NCBI GenBank assembly: GCA_012519525.1
Contig: JAAYQB010000161.1
Span: forward strand, 1-19,014
Direction of reading: 5' to 3'
Source: Bacteroidales bacterium
GTDB lineage: Bacteria > Bacteroidota > Bacteroidia > Bacteroidales > WCHB1-69
DNA: 19,014 nt
The translations under genes were made by a program, and so were the position numbers. Under the pieces are notes generated by a model. That model had not been told where the DNA came from, made no database searches, and worked only from the letters and a program-made list of their open reading frames with translations. Below, piece after piece: positions 15,131-19,014 of the stretch (positions within the stretch are counted from its first letter, which is position 1; each line of letters opens with the position of its first letter).

Positions 15131-16959
15131 TGATTAAAGACTTTTTACGTATTATTTCTTTTGTAAAACCCTATAGTTTATCTGTAGTTGCTTCCTTTAT
15201 ATGCAATTTACTCTACTCTTTGTTTTCCGTTTTTACTTTAGGAATGATAGTGCCTTTTATATCCATACTTTTTGGAATAGTAGAACCTGTTGTAAACAAG
15301 CCGACATTTCATTTGTCCGTTGACGGTATTTTTCAAACTATGTCTTATTATATTACTTCAATAAGCAATGAAAAAGGAACATTTACTGCCATACTATTCG
15401 TTTCTATTTTATTTTTAAGTGCCTCGCTTCTATCTAATTTATTTCGTTTTTTAGGATTGTTTTTTTCCAGCCCTATTCAAGTAAATACGGCAAAAGATAT
15501 ACGAAACGCACTGTTCCACAAGATATTGATTCTTCCTCTATCCTACTATAGCAACCACAAAAGCGGAGATATCATTACCCGAATGAATGCCGACGTACAA
15601 GAAATAGAAACCTTATTAAAAAATGCGATGACACTATTGTTCCGAGACCCTTGGATAGTAATCACTTTTTTAATTGCTTTGCTAATGATTAGCCCCCTGC
15701 TAACTCTTATATCCCTGTTGATTTTCCCTCTACTTACCTTTATTTTAGCTAAAATATCGAACAGTATACGGCGAAAATCAAAACAAGGACAAGAACAGTT
15801 AAGCGTGATTGGCAGCATGTTCGAAGAAAGTATTTCGGGTTTACGTATCATCAAAGGATTTAATGCCATTCCGTTTTTTGTAAAAAAATTCAAAACCACC
15901 AACGAGCAATTTACCCGTTTAACCAATAAGATTTATCGCAAAATCGAACTCTCAAGTCCCGTAGCGGAAGTGTTGAGTACCGTTAGCTTGTGCCTTGTTA
16001 TAGGAACGGGAGGTTATCTTATCTTTCATAAAAGCGGTCATTTGCAAGCCAATACTTTAATATTATTTATTTTAATATTTGCACGTCTCATTCCCCCAAT
16101 ATACGCAGGAGTACGTTCATTCAATATCATTCAAAAAGCATTGATATCGGCAAGAAGAATTTTTGAAATAATAGACGCAAAAGAAGAAATAATAGAAAAA
16201 GAAAATGCACTTCCGATTAAGAAAATCACAAAATCTATTGAGTTAAAAAATGTGAGTTTTGCCTACGAATCGAATAATTGGATATTGAAAAACATTAATC
16301 TATCCATAGAAAAAGGGAAAACCATTGCCATTGTCGGTATGTCGGGTTCGGGTAAAACAACTTTAATAAATCTTCTTCCACGTTTTTACGATGTTACAAA
16401 AGGTGAAATCTTGATTGACGGTATTAATATTAAAGACTATATTATTTCCGATATTCGCTCATTGACGGGATTAGTAAGTCAAGATGTTTTACTTTTTAAT
16501 GATACCGTTTACAATAATATTTGTTTCGGATTAGAAAACGTAAGTGAAGAAAAAGTAATAGAAGCAGCCAAAATTGCCAATGCCGATTCATTTATTTCCG
16601 AAATGCCCGATGCTTACCAAAGCATTATCGGAGACCGAGGCGTAAAACTATCCGGAGGACAGCGACAACGCATTAGCATTGCTCGTGCCGTTTTACGCAA
16701 TCCTGAACTGTTGCTATTGGACGAAGCCACTTCGTCGCTTGATAACCAATCGGAAATACTTGTACAGCAAGCCATCGAAAACATTATGAAAAACAGAACC
16801 TCGATTGTTATCGCACATCGTCTAAGTACCGTGCAACATGCCGACCGAATAATTGTTATTCATAAAGGAAGTATAACAGAACAAGGAACTCATACCGAGT
16901 TGTTAAACAACAACCAAGTATATGCTAAATGGGTAGATATGCAACGTCTTAATAATTAA
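15130..16959 (+). CDS. MsbA-like ABC exporter half-transporter
   Basis: A 609-aa fused permease/ATPase that would work as a homodimer in the inner membrane. Residues about 1-340 are a type IV exporter (type I ABC) transmembrane domain with six helices and the NSIRRKSKQGQ coupling region. The ATPase domain (about 370-605) is complete: Walker A GMSGSGKT at 403-410, Q-loop Q451, signature LSGGQ at 507-511, Walker B LLLLDE ending in catalytic E532, and switch histidine H563. Family members of this type flip lipid A core (MsbA), lipid-linked glycans or peptides. The substrate is not evident; an N-terminal C39 peptidase domain is absent, which argues against bacteriocin export. Translation is coupled by a 1-nt overlap to the barrel protein, and the MORN-repeat gene follows after 5 nt. 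Confidence 0.93.
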   Translation: MIKDFLRIISFVKPYSLSVVASFICNLLYSLFSVFTLGMIVPFISILFGIVEPVVNKPTFHLSVDGIFQTMSYYITSISNEKGTFTAILFVSILFLSASLLSNLFRFLGLFFSSPIQVNTAKDIRNALFHKILILPLSYYSNHKSGDIITRMNADVQEIETLLKNAMTLLFRDPWIVITFLIALLMISPLLTLISLLIFPLLTFILAKISNSIRRKSKQGQEQLSVIGSMFEESISGLRIIKGFNAIPFFVKKFKTTNEQFTRLTNKIYRKIELSSPVAEVLSTVSLCLVIGTGGYLIFHKSGHLQANTLILFILIFARLIPPIYAGVRSFNIIQKALISARRIFEIIDAKEEIIEKENALPIKKITKSIELKNVSFAYESNNWILKNINLSIEKGKTIAIVGMSGSGKTTLINLLPRFYDVTKGEILIDGINIKDYIISDIRSLTGLVSQDVLLFNDTVYNNICFGLENVSEEKVIEAAKIANADSFISEMPDAYQSIIGDRGVKLSGGQRQRISIARAVLRNPELLLLDEATSSLDNQSEILVQQAIENIMKNRTSIVIAHRLSTVQHADRIIVIHKGSITEQGTHTELLNNNQVYAKWVDMQRLNN

Positions 16960-16964
16960 AAAAA

Positions 16965-18470
16965 ATGAAAAAGATACTTAGTTTTATCATTTGTTTACAA
17001 ATCAGCTTACTAATGTATGCTCAAGAGCCGATTTACACCAAGTTTTACTATTCCGACAGCAGCGTTTCGAGCGAAGGCTGGATGCTTAACGGCAAACCCG
17101 ACGGCTATTGGAAAACCTATTATGAAAACGGTGTGCTTCGCTCACAAGGAAATCGCCTGAATTATCAATTGGACAGCACATGGTTTTTTTACAGTACCGA
17201 AGGCGAAATCCAAATGGAAATTCGTTACAAAGAAGGACGTAAAAACGGAATCAGAAAAATATATACCGACGAAAAAATCATCGAAACTTTTTTTCGTGAC
17301 GACACCATACAAAATATTGAAAAATATTATGATAAAGAAGGAAACTTACGGTTAACCATTCCTTACGAAAACGGACTGATGCAAGGCTACGCCAAAGAAT
17401 ACGACAAAGCAAAAAACATTATCGCCGTTACCGAATACAACAAGGGCTATATTATTAAAAAAGAAAACATTAATAAAATAGACCGCTATCAAATGAAACA
17501 AGGTAGCTGGAAAACTTTTTGGGACAACGGCAATTTACAAATGGAAGGTTATTATATTAATAACAAAAAAAACGGATTCTTTAAATACTATAACGAAGAA
17601 GGTGTGTTTTTGCAAATAGAAAAATGGAAAAACGACGAACTAATCACTGACGCTGTCGAAACCAAACAATTAGAAAAAAAAACGGCGTATCATCCTAACG
17701 GTAGGATAAAAACAGAAGCCTTTTACTTTAACGACAAAGCCGAAGGCATTCGCAGAGAATACGATATGAACGGAAACGTTGTCCAATCGTATATTTTCAA
17801 AAGCGATGCACTTATCGGCGAGGGAATTGTAGACGAAAACGGATGGAAACAAGGCGAATGGAAAGAATTTTACGAAGAAAGCGGCGAGCTAAAAGCAAAA
17901 GGAAAATACAAAGATAACAAAGCGGTAGGATATTGGGAATATTATTTCCCCGAAGGCAATATAGAATTAAAAGGCGAATACACTCAACAAGGAAATAAAG
18001 ACGGCGAATGGATATGGTATTATCCCGACAACAAAATATTGATGATAGAAAATTATTACAATGGAAATTATGACGGCAAGGTTTTTTCCTTAAACGAAAA
18101 AGGCGATACGCTCTTTTCGGGAAATTATGACGACGGACTTGAAAACGGTAAATTTATGTACAAAAACGACAGTGTAATAGAAGAACATTATTATATGAAC
18201 GGCTTGAAACACGGAAATTGGAAAATCTATTATCCTAACGGAAAATTAAAAGAAACAGCACACTTCGACAACGACTTACAAGAAGGAAAAACAATTTCTT
18301 ATTGGGAAAACGGAAGAAAAAAATCCGAATACAATTACACCGGCGGACTATTAAACGGCAAATCGTATATTTACGACGAAGAAGGAAATCATCTGTTTTC
18401 CACTACCTATAATATGGGCATAGAAACCGAATATGGAAACGTAAAAGTAAAACCTGTTTTGGAAAAATAA
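16965..18470 (+). CDS. Exported MORN-repeat protein (YwqK-like repeats)
   Basis: A 501-aa exported protein with signal peptide MKKILSFIICLQISLLMYA (cleavage before Q20). The rest is almost wholly about 14-16 degenerate MORN_2/YwqK-type repeats of 21-25 residues, each following W-x-x-Y-Y-x-x-G-x-L-x-x-x-G-x-Y with a G-x-W turn (for example GYWKTYYENGVLRSQG, HGNWKIYYPNGKLKETA, GEWIWYYPDNKILMIENYY). Such repeats form a long beta-sheet solenoid, usually a binding or scaffold surface. The label toxin-antitoxin YwqK antitoxin often attached to this family is not supported here: no toxin gene is adjacent and the protein is exported. It is the last gene of the operon, so a periplasmic or surface partner of the exporter and barrel is the natural inference. 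Confidence 0.87.
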   Translation: MKKILSFIICLQISLLMYAQEPIYTKFYYSDSSVSSEGWMLNGKPDGYWKTYYENGVLRSQGNRLNYQLDSTWFFYSTEGEIQMEIRYKEGRKNGIRKIYTDEKIIETFFRDDTIQNIEKYYDKEGNLRLTIPYENGLMQGYAKEYDKAKNIIAVTEYNKGYIIKKENINKIDRYQMKQGSWKTFWDNGNLQMEGYYINNKKNGFFKYYNEEGVFLQIEKWKNDELITDAVETKQLEKKTAYHPNGRIKTEAFYFNDKAEGIRREYDMNGNVVQSYIFKSDALIGEGIVDENGWKQGEWKEFYEESGELKAKGKYKDNKAVGYWEYYFPEGNIELKGEYTQQGNKDGEWIWYYPDNKILMIENYYNGNYDGKVFSLNEKGDTLFSGNYDDGLENGKFMYKNDSVIEEHYYMNGLKHGNWKIYYPNGKLKETAHFDNDLQEGKTISYWENGRKKSEYNYTGGLLNGKSYIYDEEGNHLFSTTYNMGIETEYGNVKVKPVLEK

Positions 18471-18551
18471 TTTTTTTTAGCATAAATTGTTTTTTTACTT
18501 TTTTTTGATTTTACGACGTTATTTGCAATTTCGTTATCTTCATATTTTTTT

Positions 18552-18610
18552 ACCGCAGAGTTCCCAAAGGATTCCCAAAGGTCGCAGAGTTTCTTTGCGT
18601 TCTTTGCGGT
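18552..18610. repeat. Palindromic intergenic repeat with internal direct repeats
   Basis: A 59-bp element whose ends are near-perfect inverted repeats: ACCGCAGAG at 18552-18560 against CTTTGCGGT at 18602-18610 (8 of 9 pairs). Inside are the direct repeat TTCCCAAAGG (18561-18570 and 18572-18581), CGCAGAGTT twice (18554-18562 and 18583-18591) and TTCTTTGCG in tandem (18591-18599 and 18600-18608). It is much richer in G/C than its surroundings. The pattern resembles a dispersed non-coding repeat; only one copy lies in this window. Confidence 0.65.
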
Positions 18611-18622
18611 TGAAAAGCATAA

Positions 18623-18648
18623 GGTGGGGCACCACCCACTCTTTTTTA
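18623..18648 (+). terminator. Rho-independent terminator for the barrel-exporter-MORN operon
   Basis: GTGGG (18624-18628), loop GCACCA, CCCAC (18635-18639), with an extra G-T pair, is followed by a run of six T at 18642-18647. It lies about 150 nt after the MORN gene stop. The same stem is available on the minus strand, directly after the stop of the coding remnant at 18646, so it may act in both directions. Confidence 0.55.
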
Positions 18649-19013
18649 ATAATCATTTAATTTAATATATTTTTCGTATAGTCTTCCTTCATTACCACGT
18701 TTGAATACTTTATAAAGGATTGTTACACTTGGCAATAATTTATGTAGATAAAATGCTATTTTATAACGTTCTCCATCCCGTATATTTTCACCTAAATCAT
18801 ACGCAAGTTTAATTACAGATATATTAGTAAGTTTGTATATATTTTCAGGGAATATATTATTTTTTAGATATGTTAACTCTAATGTATCTAGTCGACCCTT
18901 AAAAAGCCAATTTATTTTGTCTTTGTATGAAAATAAGGTTGAAAATTGATAGAAATAATTTTTGAAAAAAGAGCAAAAAAGATGATTTCCATTTGTTCAT
19001 CATCCTTTTGAAG
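18646..19013 (-). pseudogene. Coding remnant, 3' end of an unidentified gene, apparently frameshifted
   Basis: On the minus strand a reading frame of 116 codons (18996 to 18649, stop 18646-18648) encodes a protein-like sequence, with segments FKGRLDTLELTYLKNNIFPE, AYDLGENIRDGERYKIAFYL and KRGNEGRLYEKYIKLNDY. It contains no Met, and two TGA stops precede it. The neighbouring frame is open from the window edge (19013) through DDEQMEIIFFALFSKIISI to a stop at 18912-18914. A one-base shift within the T6 or A-rich tracts around 18920-18985 would join the two. It is therefore a decayed gene, a sequencing indel, or the tail of a gene entering from the right. I do not recognise the family. Confidence 0.4.
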
Positions 19014-19014
19014 T

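Noticed and set aside
15546..15926. Minus-strand frame of 126 codons inside the ABC exporter gene
   Set aside because: It is antisense to the conserved transmembrane domain and has no family signature.
16965..18470. Toxin-antitoxin antitoxin YwqK annotation for the MORN protein
   Set aside because: No toxin gene is adjacent, the protein has a signal peptide, and repeat similarity alone does not imply antitoxin function.
18554..18608. CRISPR-like short direct repeats
   Set aside because: Units are 9-11 bp, adjacent or nested, with no regular spacers and no cas genes.

Overview
The window is a low-GC segment of a Bacteroidota (Bacteroidetes) chromosome. Five signs agree. The 16S rRNA fragment at the left end has Bacteroidota-type sequence. 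Several intergenic gaps carry the phylum's characteristic -7 promoter element TAnnTTTG. One secreted protein ends in a type IX secretion (Por/T9SS type A) sorting domain. Shine-Dalgarno-like sites are essentially absent. TadA, DeoC and the DUF4369-like lipoprotein are of the kind found in Bacteroidales. Order Bacteroidales is likely; I cannot name a family or genus.

Layout. (1) 1-406: the 5' quarter of a 16S rRNA gene on the minus strand, with its leader and a good Bacteroidota promoter at 579-611. A perfect 11-bp inverted repeat (651-704) separates it from ribD. (2) 732-6559: metabolic and housekeeping genes, mostly as single transcription units: ribD (-), an elbB-like DJ-1/PfpI protein (+), deoC (-), a small T9SS cargo protein (-), tadA (+), and a two-gene ptb-exoA unit (+). 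(3) 6806-11720: a compact five-gene minus-strand operon with tiny gaps or overlaps. It runs, in transcription order, Wzz-like chain-length protein, O-antigen ligase/polymerase-like membrane protein, DUF4369-like lipoprotein, nth, ansA. Envelope genes thus share a transcript with a DNA repair glycosylase and an asparaginase. (4) 11906-18470: a divergent plus-strand three-gene operon. It encodes a 1074-aa exported protein (degenerate peptidase-MA-like domain, TolB-like beta-propeller, C-terminal outer-membrane beta-barrel), an MsbA-like ABC exporter half-transporter overlapping it by 1 nt, and an exported MORN-repeat protein 5 nt further on. (5) 18471-19014: a structured intergenic repeat, a likely terminator, and a minus-strand coding remnant that seems frameshifted or cut by the window edge.

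How the parts fit together. The most interesting unit is region 4. Translational coupling of an inner-membrane lipid/glycan-type ABC exporter to an outer-membrane barrel with a periplasmic propeller and a repeat scaffold looks like a trans-envelope export or assembly device. It lies back to back with polysaccharide chain-length and ligase/polymerase-like genes. The connection is inferred from gene order and domains only. The remainder is ordinary: riboflavin synthesis, deoxynucleoside catabolism, tRNA wobble editing, butyryl-phosphate formation and base-excision repair (exoA, nth). No tRNA, insertion sequence, prophage or CRISPR array was seen.
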